From JAHIJO01 sp964486075 (GTDB lineage: Bacteria > Verrucomicrobiota > Kiritimatiellia > JAAZAB01), in assembly GCA_964486075.1 (NCBI GenBank), contig CAZALU010000026.1, forward strand, positions 1-38,193: a stretch of 38,193 nt of DNA. Reading direction: 5' to 3'. This document shows positions 15,664-24,274 of the stretch, one piece after another. The position numbers and the translations under genes are program-made. Position 1 is the first letter of the stretch. Each line of letters opens with the position of its first letter. The notes below the pieces were generated by a model, which worked only from the letters and a program-made list of their open reading frames with translations, searched no databases and had not been told where the DNA came from.

Positions 15664-16530
15664 TTATCCGCAATCGGCAACAACGGCCAGAGCAGGGCCG
15701 TGGGGGTGGCGGGGTTCGTCGAAACCGATGCGCAAGTTGCGGAACCCAAAGTGGGCCAGGCCATTGAGAATATCTTCCCTGGACAGCCATTGGCTGGTCA
15801 TCTTACTGCCGCCGCAGAAGCCGGGCCGCTTCAGATCCGTCCGGTATTCCTGACAGTGCAGCGTACCGCTAAATCCGGCATACTCAACCGGCTGAGCCGC
15901 GGTGAACCGGGATGCCAGCTCGGGATTAAATGCCACCAGGGCCTTATTGTAATAATGCGTCCATAACAGCAAGTGGCCGGTGCAGCGCCTGGCCAGGAGC
16001 GCCAGTAATTCGACCGGGTTTTGCACATGATACAGCACACCGGCGGCAAGGCAAACATCGAAACGCGGACCATCCTGGCGCAGATACTCCATGAAGTCAC
16101 CGCACAAGAACCGGCTGTTCCTGAGAACAAGCAGCTCCTTAACCAGCAAACATTTCAGAAAGGCCCGAGTATTGGCTTCGATAGCCGTAATTTGCGATGC
16201 CCCCGCCTTTTCCAGCATCCAGGTGTGCCCACCTTCCAGGGGACCAAGTTCCATGACCGTCTTGCCGCCAACTCCCCCGATTTCCTTGATAAACCATGTG
16301 ACGCGATCGTCGTCAAATAAGGGCACGATTCCAGCTTTACAGCCGGACAAAGATCCCGGCAAGGCCGAGGACCACTCTCCACGGAAGATGTCGAGCGCTT
16401 GTTGCGGGCTGGGGGCTGCCTTGACATACTCATCCAGGATGCTGGCACCGCACGCTCCGTCATCCGGCTGCGGCACTTTTAGGCGCCGGGAAAGCCAGTC
16501 GGCAAATCCTGTGGATTTCTGGGTTTGCAT
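15664..16530 (-). CDS. Class I SAM-dependent methyltransferase
   Basis: This encodes 288 residues. Motif I is VMELGPLEGGHT at 92-103, followed by the acidic ribose-binding region ITAIEAN at 114-120. FDVCLAAGVLYHVQNP fits motif IV and the segment after it, resembling DUF1698/CmoB-like methyltransferases. The substrate is unknown. The ATG at 16530 is chosen. An in-frame TTG at 16566 overlaps the stop of the FGGY gene (TTGA) and would add 12 residues, so a coupled start is a real alternative; neither has a good Shine-Dalgarno. Confidence 0.8.
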   Translation of the reverse strand: MQTQKSTGFADWLSRRLKVPQPDDGACGASILDEYVKAAPSPQQALDIFRGEWSSALPGSLSGCKAGIVPLFDDDRVTWFIKEIGGVGGKTVMELGPLEGGHTWMLEKAGASQITAIEANTRAFLKCLLVKELLVLRNSRFLCGDFMEYLRQDGPRFDVCLAAGVLYHVQNPVELLALLARRCTGHLLLWTHYYNKALVAFNPELASRFTAAQPVEYAGFSGTLHCQEYRTDLKRPGFCGGSKMTSQWLSREDILNGLAHFGFRNLRIGFDEPRHPHGPALAVVADCG

Positions 16531-16562
16531 GGCAACAATAGTGGGCAAGGAAGGACGGCGTG

Positions 16563-17993
16563 TCAAGCTTGAGCGTAATTTTTAGTTCCGGACTCCCAAT
16601 CGGGATATACCCCGGCAGCAACGCCGCCGGCCAGAGCAGCGCCCACGGCGGCCTCTTCAATGCGCGGCGGCAGGGACAGTTTCATCCCCAGCCGCCGTTC
16701 AAGTTCCAGCCGCACAACCGGGTTGTTCCGCACCGCGTTGCCACCGCCCACCAGTAATTTAGCGGTTACGCCCGCCGCCCGGGCTAAGTCATAAAACTCG
16801 GCCAGTTCCTCGGCCATGCCCCGGATGACCGATCGCACCACATTCGCCGGCGTGAAATTGGCGTCCGTCAAGCCTTCCAGCGCAGCACAAGCCTCCGGAT
16901 CCCGGCGGGAGCCGGCAAATAAAGTGCGGGCGTTGATGCCTCCGCAATCGCCATCAGCGCCGGCAGCCAGTCGGTTCATGCGCTCGTATAATTCCGAGCC
17001 GGGATTAACCGCAAACAGTTCCCGGCCGGCCTGCTGAAAGAAACGGTGCAGAATTTCATACGCCCGCCCGCCGCACAGGCTGGCGCCGACCAACAGCCGG
17101 TGCCCGCCAATAAGGGGCCGCGTCTCCAGTCCTTCTACCCGGACAAACCTCGCTACCGGAACGGACATCTGTCCGCCGGTCCCCAGATTCATGAGCAGCG
17201 TTGCGGTCGGACCGGAAACACTTCCGAAAAACGAGGCTTGGTTATCGCCCAGGGCCACGGCCACCGGCAACCCCGCCGGCAGACCGCTGGCGCCGGCCAT
17301 TTCCGGCAAAAGCGCGCCGGCCAGACTGCCGGTTGGCTCCACATCCGGCAGCAGCGCAGCCGGTAGTTCCAATGCCTGCGCAATTCCCGGTATCCACCTG
17401 TTGCCATCCCGAACATCGAACAAGCCCCAGCCGGCAGCATCCGTAGAATCCAGCGCGGTCCGTCCGCAAAGCCGCTGGACCACCAGCGCCTGGATTGTAA
17501 GTGCCACGGCATTATGCGGCAAAGCGCCCTCCCCTGCCAGGCGCAGAAGCGTAACGCCACCGTATCCGGCAGCCGCCGGACAGCCCGCGGCTTCAAGCGC
17601 AGAAGGTCCAGCCCGGCGACCAAACTCGGCGACCCATGATCGGCCGGATGGTTTGGCAACGCGGCTACCGCGGCCGTCCTGCCAGGTGATCAATGGAGAC
17701 AGTGGCTGGCCGCAACTATCCACCAGCACCAGCCCGTGCATCTGACCGGTGACTCCGAGGGCCGCCGGGCGGGCCTTGGACAATTCAGGCTGCTGGACCA
17801 GGGCCTTGAGGAGCCCGATGGACGCAGCGACCAGCGCCTCGGCATCCTGCTCGCTGACATCCGGATCGGATGAGGACAGGCCCGTCCGATTGGACGCATG
17901 TTCAATTGCCAGCAGTTTGCCAGTGCCGGCATCCAAGGCGACGGCCGCCAGTTTCGATGTGCCGATATCCAGGCCAATGAGGAAAGGAGTCAT
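16563..17993 (-). CDS. FGGY-family carbohydrate kinase
   Basis: This 476-residue protein has the normal FGGY length and two ASKHA domains. Visible motifs are IGLDIGTSK at 6-14 (phosphate 1), GVTGQMHGLVL at 80-90, TWQDGR at 103-108, GDNQASFFG at 249-257 with the likely catalytic Asp250, GTGGQM at 271-276 and VGGGNAVRNN near 420. GQMHG followed by TWQDGR fits xylulokinase- and sedoheptulokinase-like members. The exact sugar cannot be fixed. It is first in a - strand run with the methyltransferase, beta-helix and Gfo/Idh genes. The ATG at 17993 has no clear Shine-Dalgarno. Confidence 0.85.
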   Translation of the reverse strand: MTPFLIGLDIGTSKLAAVALDAGTGKLLAIEHASNRTGLSSSDPDVSEQDAEALVAASIGLLKALVQQPELSKARPAALGVTGQMHGLVLVDSCGQPLSPLITWQDGRGSRVAKPSGRSWVAEFGRRAGPSALEAAGCPAAAGYGGVTLLRLAGEGALPHNAVALTIQALVVQRLCGRTALDSTDAAGWGLFDVRDGNRWIPGIAQALELPAALLPDVEPTGSLAGALLPEMAGASGLPAGLPVAVALGDNQASFFGSVSGPTATLLMNLGTGGQMSVPVARFVRVEGLETRPLIGGHRLLVGASLCGGRAYEILHRFFQQAGRELFAVNPGSELYERMNRLAAGADGDCGGINARTLFAGSRRDPEACAALEGLTDANFTPANVVRSVIRGMAEELAEFYDLARAAGVTAKLLVGGGNAVRNNPVVRLELERRLGMKLSLPPRIEEAAVGAALAGGVAAGVYPDWESGTKNYAQA

Positions 17994-18100
17994 GGTTCGT
18001 TTGAAGGTTCAGGGTTCAGAACATCAACCAACCGCCAGTAAATAATTGTTGGTTATCATGCCCTTTCTCCAGCCAACGAGATCGTCGAAAAACCCATTCG

Positions 18101-18127
18101 GACGCGACAGAGCGCGTCCCTCCATAA
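18101..18127. repeat. 27-bp repeat copy shared with 24055-24081
   Basis: This stretch (GACGCGACAGAGCGCGTCCC then TCCATAA) is identical over 27 bases to 24055-24081. The interior of the element at 2661-2789 is related in inverted orientation. It is a single arm here, without its partner. It lies in the 406-base gap between the FGGY gene and the deaminase-like gene. That gap also has a GGTTCAGGGTTC microrepeat at 18005-18019. Confidence 0.7.
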
Positions 18128-18188
18128 TCAATAACGCCCATTATTTTGTCTTATTCCGCGCGACTGCTTCGGTCGCGCGGTGCTAGCG

Positions 18189-18356
18189 CGGAGCGCATTG
18201 CGCGTCCCCGGCGCCACGCCGGGATTGCAAAAGGATGCGTCAATTTGCCCCGGATGCGGACGCGCCGGGCGAAGCATTGGACTCGTGTCCATGCAATCCC
18301 GGCAAACCTGCAGGCGGGGCGAAGTCACGCGTCCATTTGCAACGCAATGCGCTCCG
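18189..18356. repeat. Nested 168-bp palindrome
   Basis: The outer arms CGGAGCGCATTGCG (18189-18202) and CGCAATGCGCTCCG (18343-18356) are perfect inverted repeats. Within them CCGGGATTGCA (18219-18229) and TGCAATCCCGG (18292-18302) are also perfect. A small central hairpin TGGAC/GTCCA lies near 18278-18290. No coding potential is convincing on either strand. Confidence 0.65.
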
Positions 18357-18399
18357 TTCTGCCACACCCATGCGCCAATCACCATCGCCCTCGGGCCCT

Positions 18400-19329
18400 T
18401 CAATGCATTTCCGCTTTGCACGAGCCCAGGGCGGGGCGGTAAAAATTGAACTGCACATTGGGATGATCCGCCAGGAGCGACATGGGCACCGCGGAATCCG
18501 GCAGGCGCTTGGAAATCATCAGGCTGGTCAGGCGCATGCCGTACTTATTGTCATGCACGCCGGGATGCCAGATCGAGACTTTTTCAGCCTTCCATGTTTC
18601 CTGCGGGCCTACGGAAAGCGCCTGGGTCGGCACCAGGAAGACCTGGCCGCCGCCGGAAGTTCGGGCATTCTGGATAATCGTCATGGGATGCAAGGTGACC
18701 ACGCGGGTGGCCAGCCGGCGGTATTCGGCCGGCGACGGCGGGCAATCCTTGTACTTGCCCTTGCGCTGCGGCGGGTCGTTAAAGGCCCAGTGCTTGACTT
18801 CACCCTGACCACCCTGCATGACGACACACCGAGCCTGGTTATACGTTTCGCTGTAGGCCTTGACATTGGCGGCCGGAAAATGCAGGTTTTCCGGATGCGG
18901 CCGCAATTCCTTGCGGATCCGGTTGAAACACAATTCCATGTCCGCTCGCCGGAACGACAGCGGATGGGTGGCCGGAACTTCCTTGCCGTCCAGGAACCAC
19001 TCGTCCATGCCCCAGAAAACCGCATTTTTCAGGTTGATATTGAGATCGTTGACAATCCGGGCCACAAGCGGCAGCTGCTCGGTAGGCCCGATCGGTCCGC
19101 AAATCCCGGCCGGGTTGTCCGGGGTGGCCTGTTTCCACGCGGCAATATATTCCAAGGCCTCGGCGAGAAAGAATTCCTCCAGGGTATCATAGAACACCAC
19201 CTTGAAACCGGGCCGGGCCAATTGCCGGATATCCTTCTCCTCGAGCTTGGCCGCATCTTTCAGCAGGTCCTCGTCGAGCGTCGTATAATCCCACCATTCC
19301 GCCGATATTTTACTTAATGCACGCGCCAT
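18400..19329 (-). CDS. Divergent glucosamine-6-phosphate deaminase-like protein
   Basis: This 309-residue member of the NagB/RpiA superfamily has FWGMDEWFLDGKEVPATHPL at 105-124, matching the NagB MDEY and HPQS region with catalytic Asp (D109). GGQGEVKHWAFNDPP at 173-187 matches GGVGNDGHIAFNEP. QVFLVPTQALSVG at 229-241 matches VPTMALTVG. NagB Asp141, needed for ring opening and proton transfer, aligns with Val178, while His180 is kept and Glu148 is replaced by Asp185. So the fold is clear but the usual deaminase activity is doubtful. The ATG at 19329 has GGAG 9 bases upstream. The next gene upstream on the strand is a thymidylate synthase-like gene, 281 bases away. Confidence 0.75.
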   Translation of the reverse strand: MARALSKISAEWWDYTTLDEDLLKDAAKLEEKDIRQLARPGFKVVFYDTLEEFFLAEALEYIAAWKQATPDNPAGICGPIGPTEQLPLVARIVNDLNINLKNAVFWGMDEWFLDGKEVPATHPLSFRRADMELCFNRIRKELRPHPENLHFPAANVKAYSETYNQARCVVMQGGQGEVKHWAFNDPPQRKGKYKDCPPSPAEYRRLATRVVTLHPMTIIQNARTSGGGQVFLVPTQALSVGPQETWKAEKVSIWHPGVHDNKYGMRLTSLMISKRLPDSAVPMSLLADHPNVQFNFYRPALGSCKAEMH

Positions 19330-19610
19330 GATGATGCTCCTTCAAATGCGGATTGCTAATTTTATCAAGAATTTTCACAACGAACTACACGAAAGTCCGG
19401 CAAACAAGCCTTTTATAATGAATGGTCATAATGACAAATTACCCATCCGAATTTATTTCGTGCATTTCGTATGTTTTGTAGTTGCTCATTTTTCGAGTTA
19501 ATTCTTCTGGTCATCAATAACTTCCAAATAATATCGCTTAGTTATCTTATGAAAACCGCCGGTTAGTGACGGATCAATCTCGATCAATGAGCTTAGGGTG
19601 ATCGCCATTG
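19330..19610. other. AT-rich spacer with imperfect inverted repeat
   Basis: This is the most AT-rich gap of the sugar region. CAACGAACTACACGAAA near 19378 is partly complementary to TTCGTATGTTTTGTAGTTG near 19467-19486, forming an imperfect long hairpin. No open frame of interest. It probably contains the promoter of the deaminase-like gene, but I cannot pick one with confidence. Confidence 0.35.
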
Positions 19611-20504
19611 TCACCCCGGCATCTTGGCGTCCTCTTCCTTGATTTTCTTCCGGATTTCTGAATCGGCTTGCTGGTACATCTCCTGGATATCGGGATCGCG
19701 AAACGCGAAGACCCGGTCTTCGAACTTCGTGGTCTGGAGTCGCTGGAACAGGCGCTGGTTGGCGATCTCGATATCCTTGCCGTAGATATGGAACGAATCG
19801 GCCTGCCAGTTGAGGCGTCCTAACTGAACCGGCTTGCCGGAGCGGCGGGCCACCTCAGCGGCGATGATCTCGTTGTTGAAATGAATAAAGCCGAACATGT
19901 TCATAAACGTCGCGCCCCAGGCATCGTTGCTGCGGAAGCGCATGTTGCAGTTCAGCCAGCGGACGCCCGCTTCATCCTCCAGCAGGCGATACCACAGGGA
20001 TTGCAGACAGGGCGGATCGTAGCAATCCAGGTCGATATTCGGCATCCAGGTGATCATCTGGGCCTGGCGGGTGAACGGCTGGGCCACCAGCTTGGCGATC
20101 ACCCCTTCGATCTGGTCCACGACAAAAGGGCCGGCCGGCGCGGATTGGCCGGTGTGCACTTCACGCCACTGGCCATAAGTCTTCAAGCGCCCGTGGTAGG
20201 TATATTCCCAGCGCGTATCCTCGGGGTCGTTAGTGTTCTTGACCCAGTGATCCTTGATTCCCTGGACCTCCAGCACGTATTCGCGCAAGTCCTCGATGCC
20301 GCCGGGGAACGCCTTGTGAATCATGGGGTCGGCCAACGGTTCCAGCACCGTGATGTTCATGGTGCAGTCCAGGCTGAGGGGATCGCCCGGTTTATCGTAC
20401 TGGGTCCGGAAACGGATGCCCTGATCGCGCAAGGCGATCAACGCTTTTTCATAGGCTTCCGCCAGGGTGCGCTCGCACACGGTCAAAACGGGAATGTTCT
20501 GCAT
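19611..20504 (-). CDS. Divergent thymidylate synthase-like protein
   Basis: This encodes 297 residues from the ATG at 20504, which has AAGGAGG 7 bases upstream; the longer open frame to 20552 is ignored. The thymidylate synthase fold is seen from PPCLQSLWYRLLED (164-177), with Cys166 in the place of the catalytic Cys. RSNDAWGATFMN at 191-202 aligns with RSCDVFLGLPFN of E. coli ThyA, keeping Arg, Ser, Asp and Asn. DSFHIYGKD at 236-244 keeps the His-x-Tyr pair. The rest is unlike ThyA, and the N-terminal half and C-terminus are atypical. It could be a true synthase, a nucleotide hydroxymethylase or another pyrimidine-modifying enzyme. It is divergent from the DUF4838 gene. Confidence 0.75.
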   Translation of the reverse strand: MQNIPVLTVCERTLAEAYEKALIALRDQGIRFRTQYDKPGDPLSLDCTMNITVLEPLADPMIHKAFPGGIEDLREYVLEVQGIKDHWVKNTNDPEDTRWEYTYHGRLKTYGQWREVHTGQSAPAGPFVVDQIEGVIAKLVAQPFTRQAQMITWMPNIDLDCYDPPCLQSLWYRLLEDEAGVRWLNCNMRFRSNDAWGATFMNMFGFIHFNNEIIAAEVARRSGKPVQLGRLNWQADSFHIYGKDIEIANQRLFQRLQTTKFEDRVFAFRDPDIQEMYQQADSEIRKKIKEEDAKMPG

Positions 20505-20600
20505 GCCTGCCTCCTTACGATCTTTCTGGAAAACACTTTTGAAGATATACAACTCCGCCCCAAATTAACAGAAAAAATTACCGGCCCGTGAATCTAAAAC

Positions 20601-20628
20601 TTGACACCGGCGCCTGGATCCGGATAAA
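20601..20628 (+). promoter_or_regulatory. Promoter for the DUF4838 gene
   Basis: TTGACA at 20601-20606 is a perfect -35, and GATAAA at 20623-20628 matches four of six -10 positions with a 16-base spacer. It lies inside the region that a GTG start at 20588 would make coding. This argues for the downstream ATG at 20681 as the true start. Confidence 0.5.
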
Positions 20629-20680
20629 TAAAAAAACAGGTGAGCCGCAAGGGACGGGTTGCCAATCAAAGAGTATTACT

Positions 20681-22231
20681 ATGGCCGACAGCGTTATGAC
20701 AATACCCCGGCGGGGCTGGGCGCTTGCAGCCGCCATGGGCCATGAAATACTGTGGCGAACCAGCCCCCCTCCCGATCTTCCAGATGGCTACTACAATTCC
20801 CGGGAATACACCCGGGAATTGGTCGAGCAGTTTCAGTGGGGAAAATCCATGGGACTGAACTCCCTGAACATTCTGCGCGGCGAAAGCGGCGGACTGGCGG
20901 ATCCGGGCGGAATACTCTTAGAACAGGAAGCGCTGGCCAGTCACACCTTGTTTTCAGCTGGAGGGCATGTTGGGTCCGGCTTTCCGTATTGGCTGCCTCC
21001 GACGCTTTACGCCAAACGCCCCGACCTGATGCGCACCGGCCACGACGGCAAGCCAACGGACACGGGCAATATCTGCACCGCCAATCCAGAGACGCTCGGG
21101 CGGACGGTGGGAGAACTGACCAAGCTGCTTGACCGCCACCCCGGCGCAAGCGTGATCCAGATATGGCCCGAGGACACAGTCGGCGGTTCATGGTGCAACT
21201 GTCCGACATGCAAAAACCGCTCACCGGTGGACCAGTACGCCACGCTGATTGCAGCAACTGCGGGAGCCATGGACGCACGTAAACCCGGCATTGAACTGGG
21301 TTTTCTGCTCTATCACGACACCCTCACGGGACTCCCCGCGCAAGCGATCCTGCCCGGCGGCAAGCGGTTCCTGCCCCCGAATGTCTATGCCCTCTTCGCG
21401 CCGCGCGAGCGTTGCTACGCGCACGCCATCGATGACGACCGCTGCGCGCGCAACAGATTTTACTGGAAAAGCCTGCTGCATGCGCGGGATGTGTTCGAAG
21501 GGCGGGTGGATGTGTTCGAGTATTACGGATGCACCACCTTGTGGTGTTATTGTAATGTCGCGATCCCGCGCGTAATCGCCCGCGACCTGCGCGCCTATCG
21601 CGCCGCGGGCGTACGCGAGATCCAGGCGCTCGTCTTCGGCGCGCATTCGACCTGGGCCCACGGGCTGAACCTGTCGGTCTTCGCGCGCCTGGCTTCCGGC
21701 CAGGAAACCGATGTGGATACCGCTATAACCCGTTTCACGGAAGAGCGCTTCGGACGGCCTGCGGCGCCGGCCATGCTAGACTACTATAACGCGCTGGAAA
21801 AAGCGCAAGCGGGATACCTTGGGTTCTGTGATTATGCCAATGATTGGTTTTCCGACTTGCGCGGATTCTGGCTCGGCATGCCATCGCCCGCCTATGCCGG
21901 CCACCGCGCCCGGGTTGCGGCCTGCCACAACAAGTTCCAGACCTTGGATCGCATGCTTGAGGGCGCGGCGCGGGCCTGCCCGGCAAAGGAACACGCCCTG
22001 CATCTTGCCGCAGAACACGCCCACCTGCGCGCCACGATGCTGGAATTGAACCTGCTGGAACTGCACCTTGCCATCGGCGAACGCTACACCAACGGCGGTT
22101 CGGCGGACATGACCCCGGAAGAAGAACAGCGCTGGCGCGCAGGCCGCCGGGCGCAGTGGGAACTGGTCCGCGGCGTACCTGAAAAAATACGCGGGCAACG
22201 CCACGGCACGCAGCTCTACACCGGCGCATAG
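20681..22231 (+). CDS. DUF4838 glycoside-hydrolase-like protein
   Basis: This encodes 516 residues from the ATG at 20681; a promoter-like sequence upstream disfavours the GTG at 20588. No signal peptide is visible, so it may be cytoplasmic. The N-terminal half has the TIM-barrel pattern of DUF4838 proteins, relatives of alpha-glucuronidase-type glycosidases. VIQIWPEDTVGGSWCNCPTC at 158-177 holds the conserved Glu/Asp and the CxCxxC cluster typical of the family. The C-terminal 150 residues are helical. It probably acts on an oligosaccharide or uronic-acid conjugate; the exact substrate is unknown. It faces the radical SAM gene convergently. Confidence 0.7.
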   Translation: MADSVMTIPRRGWALAAAMGHEILWRTSPPPDLPDGYYNSREYTRELVEQFQWGKSMGLNSLNILRGESGGLADPGGILLEQEALASHTLFSAGGHVGSGFPYWLPPTLYAKRPDLMRTGHDGKPTDTGNICTANPETLGRTVGELTKLLDRHPGASVIQIWPEDTVGGSWCNCPTCKNRSPVDQYATLIAATAGAMDARKPGIELGFLLYHDTLTGLPAQAILPGGKRFLPPNVYALFAPRERCYAHAIDDDRCARNRFYWKSLLHARDVFEGRVDVFEYYGCTTLWCYCNVAIPRVIARDLRAYRAAGVREIQALVFGAHSTWAHGLNLSVFARLASGQETDVDTAITRFTEERFGRPAAPAMLDYYNALEKAQAGYLGFCDYANDWFSDLRGFWLGMPSPAYAGHRARVAACHNKFQTLDRMLEGAARACPAKEHALHLAAEHAHLRATMLELNLLELHLAIGERYTNGGSADMTPEEEQRWRAGRRAQWELVRGVPEKIRGQRHGTQLYTGA

Positions 22232-22261
22232 CCAGTCTGGCCCGGCGCGGTTTGTGCCCCG

Positions 22262-22294
22262 CCTGAAAGCGCCCTTCGCCGCGCGCTTTTCAGG
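22262..22294. terminator. Bidirectional hairpin between convergent genes
   Basis: CCTGAAAGCGC (22262-22272) pairs with GCGCTTTTCAGG (22283-22294), with one bulged base. It overlaps the stop of the radical SAM gene and follows the DUF4838 stop by 30 bases. The T-run is inside the stem, so termination on either strand is plausible but not assured. Confidence 0.35.
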
Positions 22295-23954
22295 GCAACA
22301 ACCGGTAGATGGCCACGGCCCGCCGCTCCCGTCCGAAAACAAACAGGGTCGGATGTTCCATGGCCGCCAGGAAACAGCGGGCACTGAATGCGGCGGCATT
22401 GCCTTCTAACAACACCGCGTTCGCGGGCACAGGGCCCTTCCAGACGCTGGCGGAACAGATGCCGTGCTGGGCACTGAACCCGTTTTTCATCCAGGCGTAG
22501 TGCAGGGCGTGGGTCAAAGCGGTGGGCTTTCCCCGGAAATAGTCGTTCAACAACCGAAACCGGTTTTCCAGGCTGGGCGCAAACGGAGTGACGGAATTGA
22601 GCGCAAAAATATCAACCAGTTCCTCCCACAAACGCGGCAGGATTCGATCGGCCGACAGGATTACAGCGCGCAGTTCAGCCACGTTGTAAAACCAATCCGC
22701 GATGTTTGACAAAATACGGGCCGTTTCCATCTCCTCGGCGCGCATGGCGGCGGTTTGAAGCGCTTCGTAGGGCGGTTCAGGCGATGCCACGATGCCCCAG
22801 CGGCTTCTTTCAAGGTCAAGCCGAGTGCCAGGCAGCAATTTTAATATCTCGATTTGAATTGCGCCTGGATTCAGCGCAACCAGCTTGCGGAAGTCGTGGA
22901 ACAGATCCGCGAGAGTGGCGCCCGGCAGGCCGGCGATCAAATCCACATGCACATCCAGGTTGCGCAGATGGCACAACCGGTCCACTCCGGCCCACAAGCG
23001 GTCGGCGCTGCCCTGGCGGTGCAAGGCGCACAGCACCTTCGGGTTGAAGCTCTGAACGCCCGCCTCGATATGAAAACGTCCGGGGCCGGCCGCGGCCAGC
23101 TCCCGCAAGATCGCGGGCGTAATCCGAGCCGGATCGATTTCCAGGTGGAACCGGAGAGATGGAAACTCATCGCGAAACAGCCTGATCAGGGGAATACAGC
23201 GGGACGGTCGATCGTTGAAAGTCCGGTCCGCCAGGCGCACTTCCGGAACATCTTGGCTGGCAATCAGTTGTAAGTCCTGCCGCGTTCGCTCCAATGACGC
23301 TGTGCGCACCGGAACCCCGGCGCTGGTGCAAAACGAGCAACGATTGGCGCAACCGCGCGAGGTTTCCAGCAGAATAAAAGGCTTATGGAAAGGCGCTGGC
23401 CGGGCCGGATAAGGCGAAGGAATATCATCCAATGACCGCACCGCCGCCGCCATGCCATTATCGACATAGCCGCCGTCCAGCATGCCGCAAAAACCGGCGA
23501 TGCCAGCCCAGGCTTGCGGCTGGTCAAAATGCTTCAGCCATTCGGCAAAGGCAACCTCCCCTTCCCCGCGAATGACGGCGTCGATGAACGAGTGGCGTCC
23601 GCTAAAACTCCGGTTATCACCAAGGAATTCCGGTCCGCCGACCACAATCCGGCATTGCGGACACAGCGCCTTGAATCGGCATAAGAGCGAGAGCAAAAAG
23701 TCTCGATTGAACAGGTAAAAAGTCGCGGCTAGGACGGTCGGCTGGAGGCGCACGAGGCGGAGCAAGGCCGCATTCAGCGAATCGTTGCGGGTGACTTCCA
23801 CTTCGTGCCAAGAAAACCCAGCGTGCTCCGCATAGGCTCGCAACACCCAGGCCGCCAGGTTGGTGTGGGAATAGGAGGCCAGGACCGAGAGGAAGACCAA
23901 GTTGCGGTGGGTCCCGACTGCAGGAATGCGCTTGCTCTTTATATTGCTGCACAT
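22290..23954 (-). CDS. Radical SAM protein with B12-binding-like N-terminal domain
   Basis: This encodes 554 residues. SRGCANRCSFC has Cys202, Cys206 and Cys209 for the 4Fe-4S cluster of radical SAM enzymes. The N-terminal 140 residues look like the cobalamin-binding Rossmann domain of the B12-type radical SAM family (VVGGPEFLGD, then VIRGEGEVAFAEWL), but the DxHxxG cobalamin-ligand motif is absent. The region after 210 shows the TIM-barrel strands (FHLEIDPARITPAILRELAA, then HIEAGVQSFNP, then DLIAGLPGAT). The C-terminus resembles DUF4080-containing members. The reaction is unknown. The ATG at 23954 is used; a GTG one codon upstream is equivalent. Confidence 0.85.
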   Translation of the reverse strand: MCSNIKSKRIPAVGTHRNLVFLSVLASYSHTNLAAWVLRAYAEHAGFSWHEVEVTRNDSLNAALLRLVRLQPTVLAATFYLFNRDFLLSLLCRFKALCPQCRIVVGGPEFLGDNRSFSGRHSFIDAVIRGEGEVAFAEWLKHFDQPQAWAGIAGFCGMLDGGYVDNGMAAAVRSLDDIPSPYPARPAPFHKPFILLETSRGCANRCSFCTSAGVPVRTASLERTRQDLQLIASQDVPEVRLADRTFNDRPSRCIPLIRLFRDEFPSLRFHLEIDPARITPAILRELAAAGPGRFHIEAGVQSFNPKVLCALHRQGSADRLWAGVDRLCHLRNLDVHVDLIAGLPGATLADLFHDFRKLVALNPGAIQIEILKLLPGTRLDLERSRWGIVASPEPPYEALQTAAMRAEEMETARILSNIADWFYNVAELRAVILSADRILPRLWEELVDIFALNSVTPFAPSLENRFRLLNDYFRGKPTALTHALHYAWMKNGFSAQHGICSASVWKGPVPANAVLLEGNAAAFSARCFLAAMEHPTLFVFGRERRAVAIYRLLP

Positions 23955-24056
23955 CACGTTTATAGTACCAGGGTTCAGAAAATCTGCGAGGATAACCTGC
24001 TGAAGCGTGATATCTACCGGACCATTTTCAAAGAGATTTCCAAAAGAACATGCAGA

Positions 24057-24129
24057 CGCGACAGAGCGCGTCCCTCCATAACAATAATGTGCATTTTATG
24101 CCTCTGTTGGAGGGCCACGCTCCGTCGTG
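24057..24129. repeat. Palindromic repeat with CGCGACAGAGCGCGTCCC arms
   Basis: Arm 1 (24057-24078) and arm 2 (24108-24129) are inverted repeats matching at 18 of 22 positions. Arm 1 is part of the 27 bases identical to 18101-18127. The element sits in the 320-base gap between the larA-like and radical SAM genes. I see nothing else there apart from a short GGGTTCAG microrepeat near 23971. Confidence 0.65.
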
Positions 24130-24274
24130 GCCGTTCCGTATGGAGTTTTCGACAGCCATAACGTTGAGACTGAGGGGTTCAACTGCCACTGATATCATCG
24201 GACGCTTGAGCGCTTTGTTCGACGCGTTCTTTTCTTCAAATAGATAAGGACAAGGTTCTTTGGGCCGTCAGCTT

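Noticed and set aside
18128..18421. Open frames on both strands over the nested palindrome
   Set aside because: They follow the palindrome and its GC bias; no start signals or recognisable protein features.
18235..19317. 360-codon + strand open frame opposite the deaminase-like gene
   Set aside because: The - strand reading has clear NagB motifs, a Shine-Dalgarno and a start; the + frame is its mirror.
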